Assembly: GCA_964468205.1 (NCBI GenBank)
Contig: CAYXVG010000048.1
Span: 1-55,505, forward strand
Direction of reading: 5' to 3'
Length of the DNA: 55,505 nt
Source of the DNA: CAWELS01 sp964468205
GTDB taxonomy: Bacteria; Acidobacteriota; Terriglobia; Bryobacterales; Bryobacteraceae
Shown: positions 7,043 to 16,393 of the stretch, piece after piece
Numbering within the stretch: position 1 is the stretch's first letter
Layout of the letters: every line of letters starts with the position of its first letter
Program-made: the position numbers and the translations under genes
The notes under the pieces: generated by a model
Databases searched by the model: none
The model's input: only the letters and a program-made list of their open reading frames with translations
Told to the model about the DNA's origin: nothing

Positions 7043-10000
7043 TTAGAAGTACAGTTTCAGGGCGAACTGTATCTGGCGGGCCGGGAATGTGCCGGTAATC
7101 GTTCCGAAGTTCGAGCTGCTCGCGCTGCTGGCCGGGGCAACGAAGTTCGATCGGTTGAACAGGTTGAAGAATTCGGAGCGGAACTCCAAACGTGCGCTTT
7201 CGCGCGGCAACGGGAAGCTCTTGTAGAGCCCGAAGTCCATTTGCCAGAAAGAGTGGGTCCGGGCCACGTTCCGGCCGAGGTTGCCGAATGGTTGGGACGG
7301 GTCGGTGGGCAGGCTGATGGCCGCCTCGTTGAAGAAGTTGCTGATCGGTCTGCCGTCGTTGACAATATCGCCGCCCGTGTAATTCGGTCGCGGACGGCAC
7401 CCGCTGCACGTTGTGAATTGACTGCTGGGGCCGTAGTAGACGTTCACCGGATATCCGGCGCGCGCGGTGTTAATGACGGTGGTTCTCCAACCGCCGAGAA
7501 TGGCATTGGTGAAACTGTTCCAGCTCGCTCCCAGAGGGCGTCCCCTGCCGAACGGGAGATCGTAGATCACAGCGGTGACGTTGTTTACCGGCGTGTCGTA
7601 AGTGGAGAGGCCACGCTCGCCGGCCAGGTCGTAGAAGTTCACTCGTGAACTGCTGCCGTTATGATCCTCAAGGTGTCCCGGCGCCGTATCGATTGCCTTG
7701 GACCAAGTAAAGGAATTGACGAGGTACAAGCCTTGCGACCAGCGTTTTTCGAGCTTGGCCTGAAACCCATGGTAGAAGGTGTTTCCGCCGGAGAATGCAC
7801 TCTGGATGAAGGTGTAGTCCGAAAACGGCCGGCGCTGCTGAAGGGGTGTATTCTCACCGGGCTGGTTTGGACGGGCCTGGTTGAAATCGGCGAGGATGAT
7901 CTGCTTGGTTCCGCGGTTGCCGACGTAGGCCAGGTCGATCACCATGTCCCGCGCCAGTTCATGCTGGATGGTGAAATGCCAGCTTTGCACGTAAGGAGTG
8001 CGGTTATCGGCCGGCTGGTAGTTCACCCGGGAGGTGAGAGTGGAGTAGCGGCTGGGGTCTACGAAATCCCCGGGGAAGCCCCTTTCGGTCCGAGTGAAGC
8101 AGGTAGCGAAGTCCTGCCCGGAGCCGCACTCCGGCTGGCCGCCGTTCGGCACGCCCGGCGCGACCTGATTGTTGGTGACGCGGAAGTAGAAAGGACCGGT
8201 GAAGCCAAGGATGTTCTCTCCACCAAGGCGGTTGAAATGCACGTAGCTTACGCCGTAGCCGCCGCGCAGCACGGTCTTGGGGGTAACGGAGTAAGCGAAC
8301 CCGATGCGCGGAGCCCAGTTGTTGTAGTCGGGTTCAATGGTGGAACGGTCCCGGAGACTTCCATCCTTGGCCAGGATCAGCTCGCCCGTTGAGGGGTCGA
8401 AGTTGCCGAGGCGGTTGTCAGCATCCCACTGTGGGGTGGCGAATTCGTAGCGGACACCGAGATTCAGGGTGAACTTGGGAGTGACTTTCCAGTCGTCCTG
8501 AATGTAGAAGAAGTGCATCCGTTGCCGGTATTCGAGCACCTCGAAGCGCGACATCTCCAGCATGGATTGGGCGCCCACGAAGAAGTCCGCCAGGTTGTAA
8601 AGGTTGCTGCCGCTGCCCGGCTTCGGGCCGGAGAACTTGCCGGAATACCGGCTCAGGCCGTAGACCGGCGAGAGGTCATTGATTTGGGTGTTGATCGCCT
8701 GATACTCGTAGCCGAATTTTAGGGAGTGGGCGCTCTTAATGGTCGAGAAATTGACTCGCGGATTGTAGACGTCCGGCCACTGGAACTGCGGGTTTGAGGT
8801 CTGCCGCCCCCATCTATTGAAGCCGCTCACTTGCTGCGAGTTCAGGCCGCCACCGATTCGATCGTCGCGGGGGATTCCGGGAATGCCGTAGTTGTCGGTC
8901 ATGTGCTCGAGGTCGAAATTGACCGGAGTTTTGCCGGCTTCGGTACGGGTGAAACCGAATCGGGCTTCCAACAGGGAAACGGCGCTGACAGTGTACGTTA
9001 CACCCGCGGCGACGGAGCGATTCCTTGCGTAGACCGTGCCGTTGCTGTCGCCGCCCGAGGGGCCGGGCACCTCGTCCGGATTGAACCAGTCGAGATTCCG
9101 GTGGCTGTAGCGGCCGAATGCCGTTGTTTTGTTGTTGATATAGAAGTCGCCTTTGACATCGCCCTTGTTGTCATCGATCTTCTCGCTGGGCAGGGACTCG
9201 AAGTTGTTGCCGACGCCGTCGGATCCCGAGCCGGCCCGGTTCGGATCCGGCAGGTCAGCCAGAACGCGTCTTGCGAAATCGGTTTGCACGCTGAGGGGGA
9301 CCTGATTGCCGCCATACGGGGTCCCCGTGTAGGGGTCGAAGACAGGCACCCCGAGATCGCCCTGTTTCTGGGCAGGAGTTGGCACGCTCGCGAATCTGAG
9401 TTCGCTCTGGCGCCGCCGAAATCCCTCGTAATCGCCGAAGAAGAATGCTTTGTTCTTCACCAGCGGCCCGCCGGCCGCAGCGCCAAACTGGTTCTGAACG
9501 AGGTTCGGCTTTTCCCCGCTCCGGGGTTTGAAAAAGCCGACCGCGTTCAATTTGGTATTCCTCAAGAACTCCCAGGCCGAGAAGTGGAACTGATTCGTGC
9601 CGCTGCGCAGGGTGGCGTTGATAACCGCCCCGCCGGCGCGGCCGTATTCGGCGCTGTAGTTATTGGTGGTGACCTTAAATTCGCCAACCGCGTCCGGCGC
9701 GATCTGGACCACCTGATTAGAGAAGCCTTGATTGCTGGTGCCGTAGGCGTTGTTGTCGACGCCATCCAGCGTGAAGTTGTTGTAGGAACTTCGAAGGCCG
9801 TTGACGTTGTATGAGGCGTCACGTCCGGACAGCGAACCCTTCAATGCCTGGGAGGTACCGGGCGTGAGGAGAGCGAGGTCGGCGTAGGCGCGCCCATTCA
9901 GCGGGAGGTCGACAGCCTGCTGCGAGCCAATCACCGTCCCGCGGTCGCTGCTATCGGCTTCGATCAACATTGCGGCGCCGGTAACTTCCACGGTTTCCGT

Positions 10001-10333
10001 CACCTCTCCGAGTTCGAGTTCGAGATCCACGCGCTGGCGGGCGTTGACGGTGACCTGAAACGGATCGGAGGAGGTCACTTTGAATCCGGACTTTTCGGCC
10101 GAAACCATATACTGCCCGATGCGCACGTTCGGGAATTCATAGTTGCCGGAGCTGTCGCTCATCCGCTCGAAACTCACTCCGGTGTTGACGTTCTCGAGTC
10201 TCACGACGCTTCCAGGGACGGCTGCTCCCGAGGCGTCGGTGATTCTTCCGAGCACTGTCGCTGTATCGAACTGGGCCAAAGCCAGTTGGCATAGCGCAAG
10301 TGCGAAAACAGAAATGGCTGTTAGTCTTCGCAT
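7043..10333 (-). CDS. Oar-like TonB-dependent outer-membrane receptor with carboxypeptidase-regulatory domain
   Basis: 1096-residue outer-membrane protein. A signal peptide (residues 1-20) is followed by a carboxypeptidase-regulatory-like beta-sandwich (about 24-105, with GRITDASGAAVPGSVVRL), a TonB plug region (about 125-235, with LPLNGRAYADLALLTPG and FTLDGVDNNAYG) and a long beta-barrel ending in the aromatic terminus LKLYF. This architecture is expanded in Acidobacteria, where such proteins are thought to import large or complex substrates, probably glycans. No SusD partner is present. The start has a good AGAGGAT Shine-Dalgarno, and about 230 bp of non-coding DNA lies upstream. Neighbours are GH172 and DUF1080 proteins, consistent with polysaccharide use. 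Confidence 0.92.
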   Translation of the reverse strand: MRRLTAISVFALALCQLALAQFDTATVLGRITDASGAAVPGSVVRLENVNTGVSFERMSDSSGNYEFPNVRIGQYMVSAEKSGFKVTSSDPFQVTVNARQRVDLELELGEVTETVEVTGAAMLIEADSSDRGTVIGSQQAVDLPLNGRAYADLALLTPGTSQALKGSLSGRDASYNVNGLRSSYNNFTLDGVDNNAYGTSNQGFSNQVVQIAPDAVGEFKVTTNNYSAEYGRAGGAVINATLRSGTNQFHFSAWEFLRNTKLNAVGFFKPRSGEKPNLVQNQFGAAAGGPLVKNKAFFFGDYEGFRRRQSELRFASVPTPAQKQGDLGVPVFDPYTGTPYGGNQVPLSVQTDFARRVLADLPDPNRAGSGSDGVGNNFESLPSEKIDDNKGDVKGDFYINNKTTAFGRYSHRNLDWFNPDEVPGPSGGDSNGTVYARNRSVAAGVTYTVSAVSLLEARFGFTRTEAGKTPVNFDLEHMTDNYGIPGIPRDDRIGGGLNSQQVSGFNRWGRQTSNPQFQWPDVYNPRVNFSTIKSAHSLKFGYEYQAINTQINDLSPVYGLSRYSGKFSGPKPGSGSNLYNLADFFVGAQSMLEMSRFEVLEYRQRMHFFYIQDDWKVTPKFTLNLGVRYEFATPQWDADNRLGNFDPSTGELILAKDGSLRDRSTIEPDYNNWAPRIGFAYSVTPKTVLRGGYGVSYVHFNRLGGENILGFTGPFYFRVTNNQVAPGVPNGGQPECGSGQDFATCFTRTERGFPGDFVDPSRYSTLTSRVNYQPADNRTPYVQSWHFTIQHELARDMVIDLAYVGNRGTKQIILADFNQARPNQPGENTPLQQRRPFSDYTFIQSAFSGGNTFYHGFQAKLEKRWSQGLYLVNSFTWSKAIDTAPGHLEDHNGSSSRVNFYDLAGERGLSTYDTPVNNVTAVIYDLPFGRGRPLGASWNSFTNAILGGWRTTVINTARAGYPVNVYYGPSSQFTTCSGCRPRPNYTGGDIVNDGRPISNFFNEAAISLPTDPSQPFGNLGRNVARTHSFWQMDFGLYKSFPLPRESARLEFRSEFFNLFNRSNFVAPASSASSSNFGTITGTFPARQIQFALKLYF

Positions 10334-10566
10334 ATTGATCCTCTGATATACGTGTAATGCCCGGGAGTGCAGATCCCCCCTCGTTGCATAGAGAACCCGG
10401 GTGTGAATTGCCAGCAGGGGACGAACGCTACAGGGCTGATGTTGCGTCCCTTGACCTAACCAGCCTTAAGAGTAGCGGGCGGGTATTGCTGGAGTTTCAA
10501 CGTTCGGTCAATATTACGTGAAGCGAGTTTGCTATTGAAATCCTCACGATTCGCGCCGCGCGGCCG

Positions 10567-11403
10567 CTACCGCTCCCAGAGCTGATCAAGTTTGCGGACC
10601 CAGATGTTCCGGTATCGTACCGGGTTGCCGTGGGATTGGAGCAGAATTGGGCCTTCGTCTTCGTGCGGTTGGTACTCTGTCGACACCTTGTGCCGCATCG
10701 GCCCGAGGAAGGCCCGCCGATGGTGCAGCAGGACGCCGTTGTGGAAAACCGTTGCGTAGGCTGGTTTCACGACTTTGCCGCCGTCGAACACCGGCGCCTC
10801 GAAGACGATGTCGTAGATCTGCCACTCGCCGGGTTTTCTCGACGCATTGACCATTGGCGGGTATTGGCCGTAAATGGCGCCGGCTTGGCCGTCGGCGTAG
10901 GAGATGTTGTCGAAGGAGTCGAGCACCTGAATTTCGTACCGGGCAAAAAACATCACGCCGCTGTTTCCGCGGCCCTGGCTATTAGCGACAACCTCTTTGG
11001 GCGCCGCCCACTCGATGTGGAGTTGCACGTCGCGAAAGCTTTGCTTGCTCACCAGATGGCCGGTACCCGGCACGACCTCGATCGCGCCCTCGACCACCTT
11101 CCACTGCGGTTCGAGCGTGCCTCCGTCTTTCGATTTTGCTTGGGTGAGCCAGTTGGAAAGGTCTTTACCGTCGAACAGAACGATAGCATCGCTTGGCGGC
11201 GCGCCAGGTTCGGCTCCAGGGGTGACCGCCGGTGGATGGGGACGGTTCAGATCGTGGACCCGCCACTTGCCGCCGGGCAGAAAGGGGGTGTCCGTATAGC
11301 CTTCGGAGAATCGCTTCTGCTCCTGGAAGGCATGGCCGGCGAGCGCGAACAGGATCAGGCAGGCAATAAGGGGGGTCAAAGACAGGATGCGCTTTCGCAA
11401 CAT
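10567..11403 (-). CDS. Secreted DUF1080 (3-keto-disaccharide hydrolase-type) protein
   Basis: 278-residue protein with an N-terminal hydrophobic signal. The DUF1080 concanavalin-like domain starts around residue 90 with IVLFDGKDLSNW and continues through GRGNSGVMFFARYEIQVLD, FHNGVLLHH and GNPVRYRNIW. Some characterised DUF1080 proteins hydrolyse 3-keto-glucosides, and others probably bind or cleave glycans; Acidobacteria and Planctomycetes carry many copies. It is on the same strand as the TonB receptor but 233 bp upstream of it, and 57 bp downstream of the HlyD-type adaptor. The domain assignment is firm, the activity is not. Confidence 0.85.
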   Translation of the reverse strand: MLRKRILSLTPLIACLILFALAGHAFQEQKRFSEGYTDTPFLPGGKWRVHDLNRPHPPAVTPGAEPGAPPSDAIVLFDGKDLSNWLTQAKSKDGGTLEPQWKVVEGAIEVVPGTGHLVSKQSFRDVQLHIEWAAPKEVVANSQGRGNSGVMFFARYEIQVLDSFDNISYADGQAGAIYGQYPPMVNASRKPGEWQIYDIVFEAPVFDGGKVVKPAYATVFHNGVLLHHRRAFLGPMRHKVSTEYQPHEDEGPILLQSHGNPVRYRNIWVRKLDQLWER

Positions 11404-11460
11404 AACTACAGGAATACTACAACAAATCCGCCACGTAGAGGCAGTCTTCAGCGGAAAGGC

Positions 11461-12786
11461 TCAACCCGCCGGATTTTCAAGCGCGACTTCCTCGCCATCC
11501 TGCAAACCGCTCAGAACAGCAACGTGGGTGAAGTTCCGCATGCCGAGTTCGACAGGGCGCTTCTCAAACGACTCGCCATTCTTGACGAAGACATACTCTT
11601 GTCCGGCCTCTTCGAAGATTGCGGCGAGAGGAGCGATGGTTGCATTCTCCTGTCGATCAAGCACAACGTCGGCGTAGGACGAAAGATCCGGAATCAGCTT
11701 CGGATGTGCCCCGTCGATTTCCACCCGCACAGGGATTTCCCGCACGTATTCGGCCTGGACGCCGGCCTTGGCCAGGGCGCCGATGCTGTACACCCGGCCC
11801 GGGAACTCGATTTCGGGAAAGGCATCGAGCCCCACACGGGCTTCCATCCCGATCCTGAGTTCCTCGCTTTCCACCTGGTTGATCACGCCCTCCACCTGCA
11901 TATTGTTGGTATCCATCACCTTGACAAAAAGCAGGCCTGGCCACAGACGGTCGCCTACCTCCGCCATTCCGAACTCGCCATTGCGGAAGATCTGCTGGCG
12001 TACAACCATGCCGTCCATCGGAGCTTCGACGGTGTATCGTTCCAGGTCGTAGGCATGGCGGGCCACGTGCCGGCGATGCCTCTCCGTAGTGTACTCGAGG
12101 ATCTTGATCTCAGCGTCGTGAACGGATTCCTTGAAGTTGAGGTCCTTTCCCTTCTGCTCGAAGGCGGCCTTTGCCTCCTCCACACCGAGGCTCAGAATTT
12201 CACGGTCGATCACGGTCCGGATTTCCGCCGCGCCCGCTTCGAGTTCCCACTTTTCCGCATTCGCGCGGGCCAATCTGAGGCTTTGCTCCAGATTGTTCCA
12301 ATCCACCTGCTGTTCGGCGCGGCGCTTCTTGATGTCCGCGATTGAGGTGTCAACGGTGGATTGCACGTCGTCGATGTGATCAGCGAGGCCCTGCCCATCA
12401 ATCTCGCCGATAACATCACCTTTCTTGACCATGGTTCCCGAAGGCAGCAACCCCAGCAGAATAAGAGTTTGTCTTTCCGGACCCCGCTGAACCGGCGCTC
12501 GCACATTAGCGAAGACGATTGACGACGTGACGCCGGAAACGCGGATGGTTTTTTCGAGTGTACCGGTGGTAACAGGCACCGTTCGGATTGCGACTGCAGT
12601 TACCGGCGCTGCTTCTTGGGTAGGCCTCAGCCCGGCAAACCAGGCGAGGACGCCGCCAGCGACCAGGATTCCGATAAACCCGATCAGCGGCAACCACTTG
12701 GAGCGGCGGCGCGACGGGGCAGGCGCTTTGGTCAGGGGATTCCCAGCGTCCGGTTGGCCGGTTTGCGGGTTCGGTTCCGTGGACAT
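11461..12786 (-). CDS. HlyD/MacA-type membrane-fusion (efflux adaptor) protein
   Basis: 441-residue inner-membrane-anchored periplasmic adaptor. A proline-rich cytoplasmic N terminus is followed by one transmembrane helix (about residues 31-50), then the barrel-sandwich half-motifs (SGTMVKKGDVIGEIDG and YTVEAPMDGMVVRQQ) around a long alpha-helical hairpin (about 140-235, coiled-coil character), a beta-barrel domain and a C-terminal membrane-proximal domain. Such adaptors join an ABC or RND pump to an outer-membrane channel. No pump or TolC gene is adjacent, so it is an orphan adaptor unless partners sit elsewhere. No SD stronger than a few bases was seen. Confidence 0.85.
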   Translation of the reverse strand: MSTEPNPQTGQPDAGNPLTKAPAPSRRRSKWLPLIGFIGILVAGGVLAWFAGLRPTQEAAPVTAVAIRTVPVTTGTLEKTIRVSGVTSSIVFANVRAPVQRGPERQTLILLGLLPSGTMVKKGDVIGEIDGQGLADHIDDVQSTVDTSIADIKKRRAEQQVDWNNLEQSLRLARANAEKWELEAGAAEIRTVIDREILSLGVEEAKAAFEQKGKDLNFKESVHDAEIKILEYTTERHRRHVARHAYDLERYTVEAPMDGMVVRQQIFRNGEFGMAEVGDRLWPGLLFVKVMDTNNMQVEGVINQVESEELRIGMEARVGLDAFPEIEFPGRVYSIGALAKAGVQAEYVREIPVRVEIDGAHPKLIPDLSSYADVVLDRQENATIAPLAAIFEEAGQEYVFVKNGESFEKRPVELGMRNFTHVAVLSGLQDGEEVALENPAG

Positions 12787-12940
12787 GGCGAATCTACCTC
12801 AAGGATACTAAACTCCCCTGCCCTTAACGACGCCCGGGGAGCCGGCGATGGTTACGCTTCCAGAATCAGATCCCCGTGGCGCGATGGTCGCATACCGCGG
12901 CCTGCTGCACGGAAAGCTATTGATTAACGGAAACTTACGG

Positions 12941-12962
12941 CCGGCGGCCCCACCGGCGCCGG
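12941..12962 (-). terminator. Possible hairpin after the Gfo/Idh gene
   Basis: A 6-bp inverted repeat (CCGGCG / CGCCGG) with a 10-nt loop starts 4 bp past the stop codon of the Gfo/Idh gene on the minus strand. There is no clear U-tract, so an intrinsic terminator is only possible. The rest of the 180-bp gap at 12787-12966 shows nothing else recognisable. Confidence 0.3.
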
Positions 12963-12966
12963 GAGG

Positions 12967-14373
12967 CTAAATCAGGCTCCGCAATACATCGTCCCAGGGC
13001 TTTCGGTATGGCCGTTCCAGGTGCTTTTCCGCATCGGGATCGCCGATGATCTCTTCTCTCTCGGCGTCCCACCAAAGCTTGCGCCCCGTCTTGTAGCTGA
13101 TATTGGCCAGATGGCACATTGCCGCCACCTTGTGGCCTTCGGTCACGTCCGCCAGCGGCTGCTCCCGGCTCTTCATGCAATCGAGGAAATCCCGGGCATG
13201 TAGATCGAACTGCTCCTGGCCGCTGCCCTTCGCCTGGACCGGTTCCATCCAGTATTCGCGCTTGGCCTCGGTCCGGCGCGGCGCGCCTGACGGCCCACCC
13301 CGGAATCGCGGGATGGCGTTCTCCGGCGGCCGTTTCACATCCGGGTGAACCTCGAAGCCGCCACGGTTAATTGTCAGACTTCCCTTGGTCCCGAAATACT
13401 CGTCACCTCCACCGGCGCCTCTGCCCACGCTACCTTCGCGGCAGGAATAGATCGCGGTGAACTCCGGAAACTCGTATATGGCATCCATGGTATCGGGTGT
13501 TTCGCCATCGTCTTTCAGGACGAAGCGCCCGCCGCTCATATTCACCGCTTCCGGCCCTTTCAGCTTCATGAACCAGACGAGAATGTCGATATGGTGGGCA
13601 GCCAGATTGGTCATTTGGCCGCCGGAGTAATCCCAGAACCAGCGGAAGTGGTAAAGGGAACGGTGCGGGGTGTACTTTCGCTCCGGCGCCGGACCGAGCC
13701 ACAAATCGTAATTCAGGCCATCCGGTTTCTCGCCCGAGGGCTTGCCGAAACCCGGCATTACGTTTCGCCAGGAAGCCATCCGCACCGAATGCACCTTGCC
13801 GATGTAGCCGTTTTGAATCAACTCACGCGCTTGGTGGTAGTGGCGGCCGCCCCGCTGTTGGGTTCCTACCTGCACCACCCGGTTATACTTCCGCGCCGCT
13901 TTGATCATCCACTGCCCCTCGCGAATGAAAAGCGTCATCGGTTTCTCGACATAGACATCCTTGCCCGCCGCGCAGGCCATGATGGTGGCCAGCGCGTGCC
14001 AATGGTCCGGCGTCGCGACCACAACAGCGTCCACGTCTCTGTCATCGAGCATCCGGCGGAAATCGGGATAGGGCCGGGCGCTGCCGCCACAAGCTGCAAT
14101 GCCCTCTTTCATGCGCGGCTCGTAGACTTCGGATAAAGCCACCAGATCCACGTCCGGCTGCCGCTTGAAATCGTAGACATGTTGGGCGCCGATGAGCCCG
14201 TAGCCCATGAAGCCCACACCGATACGCTCGTTCGCGCCCAGCACGCGCGAGTAGGAGGCGGCGGTTGCGCCAGCAAGGAAAGTTCGCCTGGTGAACGGCG
14301 CCTTCGCAACATCTCCAGCCACAATCGCGTCATTGGCGGTGATCTCCGGCCCGCCACCCGTTAGGAAAGGCAT
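12967..14373 (-). CDS. Tat-tagged Gfo/Idh/MocA family oxidoreductase
   Basis: 468-residue protein. TRRTFLAGA (residues 28-36) is a twin-arginine export motif, preceded by an unusually long N-region, so a downstream start is possible. The NAD(P)-binding Rossmann fold has GVGFMGYGLIGAQHV, and the dehydrogenase lysine is retained in VEKPMTL. Family members oxidise or reduce sugars, inositols and sugar acids with tightly bound NAD(P). The lysine separates it from the two GH109-type relatives at 33.8-36.4 kb, which lack it. It is divergent from the YjhG-type dehydratase with only 36 bp between starts. Substrate unknown. Confidence 0.85.
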   Translation of the reverse strand: MPFLTGGGPEITANDAIVAGDVAKAPFTRRTFLAGATAASYSRVLGANERIGVGFMGYGLIGAQHVYDFKRQPDVDLVALSEVYEPRMKEGIAACGGSARPYPDFRRMLDDRDVDAVVVATPDHWHALATIMACAAGKDVYVEKPMTLFIREGQWMIKAARKYNRVVQVGTQQRGGRHYHQARELIQNGYIGKVHSVRMASWRNVMPGFGKPSGEKPDGLNYDLWLGPAPERKYTPHRSLYHFRWFWDYSGGQMTNLAAHHIDILVWFMKLKGPEAVNMSGGRFVLKDDGETPDTMDAIYEFPEFTAIYSCREGSVGRGAGGGDEYFGTKGSLTINRGGFEVHPDVKRPPENAIPRFRGGPSGAPRRTEAKREYWMEPVQAKGSGQEQFDLHARDFLDCMKSREQPLADVTEGHKVAAMCHLANISYKTGRKLWWDAEREEIIGDPDAEKHLERPYRKPWDDVLRSLI

Positions 14374-14409
14374 GGCTGGATTCTATAAGCTTTAACGTAG
14401 AGATTTCAA

Positions 14410-16392
14410 ATGGCCGAAATATCGCTCCAATCGATCACAGATTCAGAAGACCCGTCCCTTTTCGATGTGAAGACGAAGGCGCGCGGGCCTGAAGGCAAGC
14501 TCCCTGTCACTCCGGAGTTCCTTGACAAGCGTCCGTCCGGCGATCTTTTCGGCTGGGGGATGGACGCGGCGATGGGCTGGTCTCCCGACAAGATCGGCGG
14601 CAAGGAGATCCTCCTACTCAGCACCCATGGAGGCATACGCGCCGAGGATGGCACGCCAATCGCACTCGGATACCACACCGGGCACTGGGAAGTCGGCTTG
14701 CTCGTACAGGCCGCGGCCCGCGAGCTCACGAGCCTTGACGCCGTTCCCTTTGCCGGCGCTTGCACGGACCCCTGCGATGGCCGCACGCAGGGAACCCCGG
14801 GCATGTATGACAGCCTCGCCTACCGCAATGACGCCGCCTCGATCTTTCGCCGTCTCATCCGCTCGCTGCCGACGCGCAGCGGGGTCCTTGCCGCCGCTAC
14901 CTGTGACAAGGGGCTGCCCGCAATGATGATGGCCCTCGCGTCCATGCACGATCTGCCGTGCGTCTTGATGCCCGGCGGCGTTACGCTTCTGCCAGAACAG
15001 GGTGAGGATGCCGGCCAGATCCAGAGCATCGGCGCGCGCTACGTCCACGGCGAGGTTTCCCTCGACTATGCCGCCGAAATGAGTTGCCGCGCGTGCGCTT
15101 CGCCTGGTGGCGGCTGCCAGTTCATGGGTACGGCCGCGTCTTCGCAAGTAGTAAGCGAAGCGCTGGGGATGACGCTCACTCACGCGGCGCTCTCTCCATC
15201 AGGACATCCGATCTGGCTCGACATGGCCCGCCGGTCCGCCCGCGCCGTGATGGCGCTCGAACAGCGGGGTATCGCGATGAAGGATCTCCTCTCGGACGCT
15301 TCGGTGCGCAACGCGATGGTCACGCACGCGGCTTGTGGAGGATCAACCAACCTCATTCTCCACCTGACAGCAATCGCGCACGCCGCCGGGCTGCGCCGGC
15401 CCACTGTCGAGGATTGGACCCGCGTCAACCGGCAGATCCCCCGCCTGGTGGACGTACTCCCGAACGGGCCCAAGGGCCACGCCACTGTTCAGGTCTTCCT
15501 CGCCGGCGGCGTCCCCGAAGTAATGCTCCACCTTCGCCGGGAGGGTTTGCTCGAGTTGGATGCGTTGACGGCATCGGGTGAGACGCTCGGCGCCATGCTC
15601 GACTGGTGGCAGCAGTCCGAGCGCCGCACTGCGCTGCGGCGGCAGCTCACCGAACGCGATGGAGTGGACCCCAACGACGTCATCATGGCGCCGGACAAAG
15701 CCTCCGCCCGCGGTCTCACTGCAACGGTATGCTTCCCGCACGGCAATCTCACGCCTGACGGCTCGGTCATTAAGAGCACCGCCATCGACCCCACCGTGAT
15801 AGACGAAGACGGCGTCTACCGCAAAACCGGTCCCGCCCGCGTATTCCTGACGGAAAAGGACGCGATCGCCGCCGTGAAGAGCACCGGACCGGAGCGCGTG
15901 AAGGAAGGCGACGTGCTGGCGCTCATCTGCCGCGGCCCCATGGGTTCCGGCATGGAGGAGGCCTTCCAGCTTACGTGCGCGCTGCGTTACCTGTCGTTCG
16001 GGAAACACATCGCGCTGCTGACCGACGCCCGCTTCAGCGGGGTCTCCAGTGGGGCCTGTATCGGCCATATTTCGCCCGAGGCGCTCGCCGGCGGCCCTAT
16101 CGGCAAGCTTCGCGATGGAGACATGATCGAGATCGTGATTGATCGCAACCGGCTCGAAGGTTCGGTCAATCTTGTCGGTGAAAACGGCGTTGTTCAGAGC
16201 CGTGAGGAAGGCGACCGCATTCTTGCCAGCCGTCCCCCGCGCGACGACCTCGCTCCCGACCCGGAACTTCCCCCGGAAACAAAACTCTGGGCCGCCTTGC
16301 AGGACGCTTGCGGCGGTACCTGGGGCGGGTGCGTCTTCGATGCCGACACCATCGTCAAGACTCTGGCCGCGGGGAAAAAGGCGGATCTCTGA
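14410..16392 (+). CDS. yjhG: YjhG/YagF-type sugar-acid dehydratase (D-xylonate dehydratase-like)
   Basis: 660-residue cytosolic member of the IlvD/Edd dehydratase superfamily and of the YjhG/YagF branch, whose E. coli members dehydrate D-xylonate to 2-keto-3-deoxy-xylonate. Iron-sulfur-ligand cysteines appear in GACTDPCDG, AATCDKG and HAACGGSTN; other branch features are GWGMDAAMGW near the N terminus and LTDARFSGVSSGACIGHISPEA in the C-terminal domain. Length matches the branch (about 655). No downstream aldolase or dehydrogenase gene follows; the next gene is convergent with a 1-bp gap. It could act on another aldonate, such as a product from the neighbouring Gfo/Idh protein, but that is speculation. 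Confidence 0.9.
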   Translation: MAEISLQSITDSEDPSLFDVKTKARGPEGKLPVTPEFLDKRPSGDLFGWGMDAAMGWSPDKIGGKEILLLSTHGGIRAEDGTPIALGYHTGHWEVGLLVQAAARELTSLDAVPFAGACTDPCDGRTQGTPGMYDSLAYRNDAASIFRRLIRSLPTRSGVLAAATCDKGLPAMMMALASMHDLPCVLMPGGVTLLPEQGEDAGQIQSIGARYVHGEVSLDYAAEMSCRACASPGGGCQFMGTAASSQVVSEALGMTLTHAALSPSGHPIWLDMARRSARAVMALEQRGIAMKDLLSDASVRNAMVTHAACGGSTNLILHLTAIAHAAGLRRPTVEDWTRVNRQIPRLVDVLPNGPKGHATVQVFLAGGVPEVMLHLRREGLLELDALTASGETLGAMLDWWQQSERRTALRRQLTERDGVDPNDVIMAPDKASARGLTATVCFPHGNLTPDGSVIKSTAIDPTVIDEDGVYRKTGPARVFLTEKDAIAAVKSTGPERVKEGDVLALICRGPMGSGMEEAFQLTCALRYLSFGKHIALLTDARFSGVSSGACIGHISPEALAGGPIGKLRDGDMIEIVIDRNRLEGSVNLVGENGVVQSREEGDRILASRPPRDDLAPDPELPPETKLWAALQDACGGTWGGCVFDADTIVKTLAAGKKADL

Positions 16393-16393
16393 A

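Noticed and set aside
8831..9814. 327-codon + strand frame within the TonB receptor gene
   Set aside because: No family features, and the minus strand encodes a continuous receptor with plug and barrel.
10630..12345. 571-codon open frame on the + strand, antisense to the DUF1080 and HlyD genes
   Set aside because: It spans two well-supported minus-strand genes and the gap between them, has no domain character, and is expected in GC-rich coding DNA.
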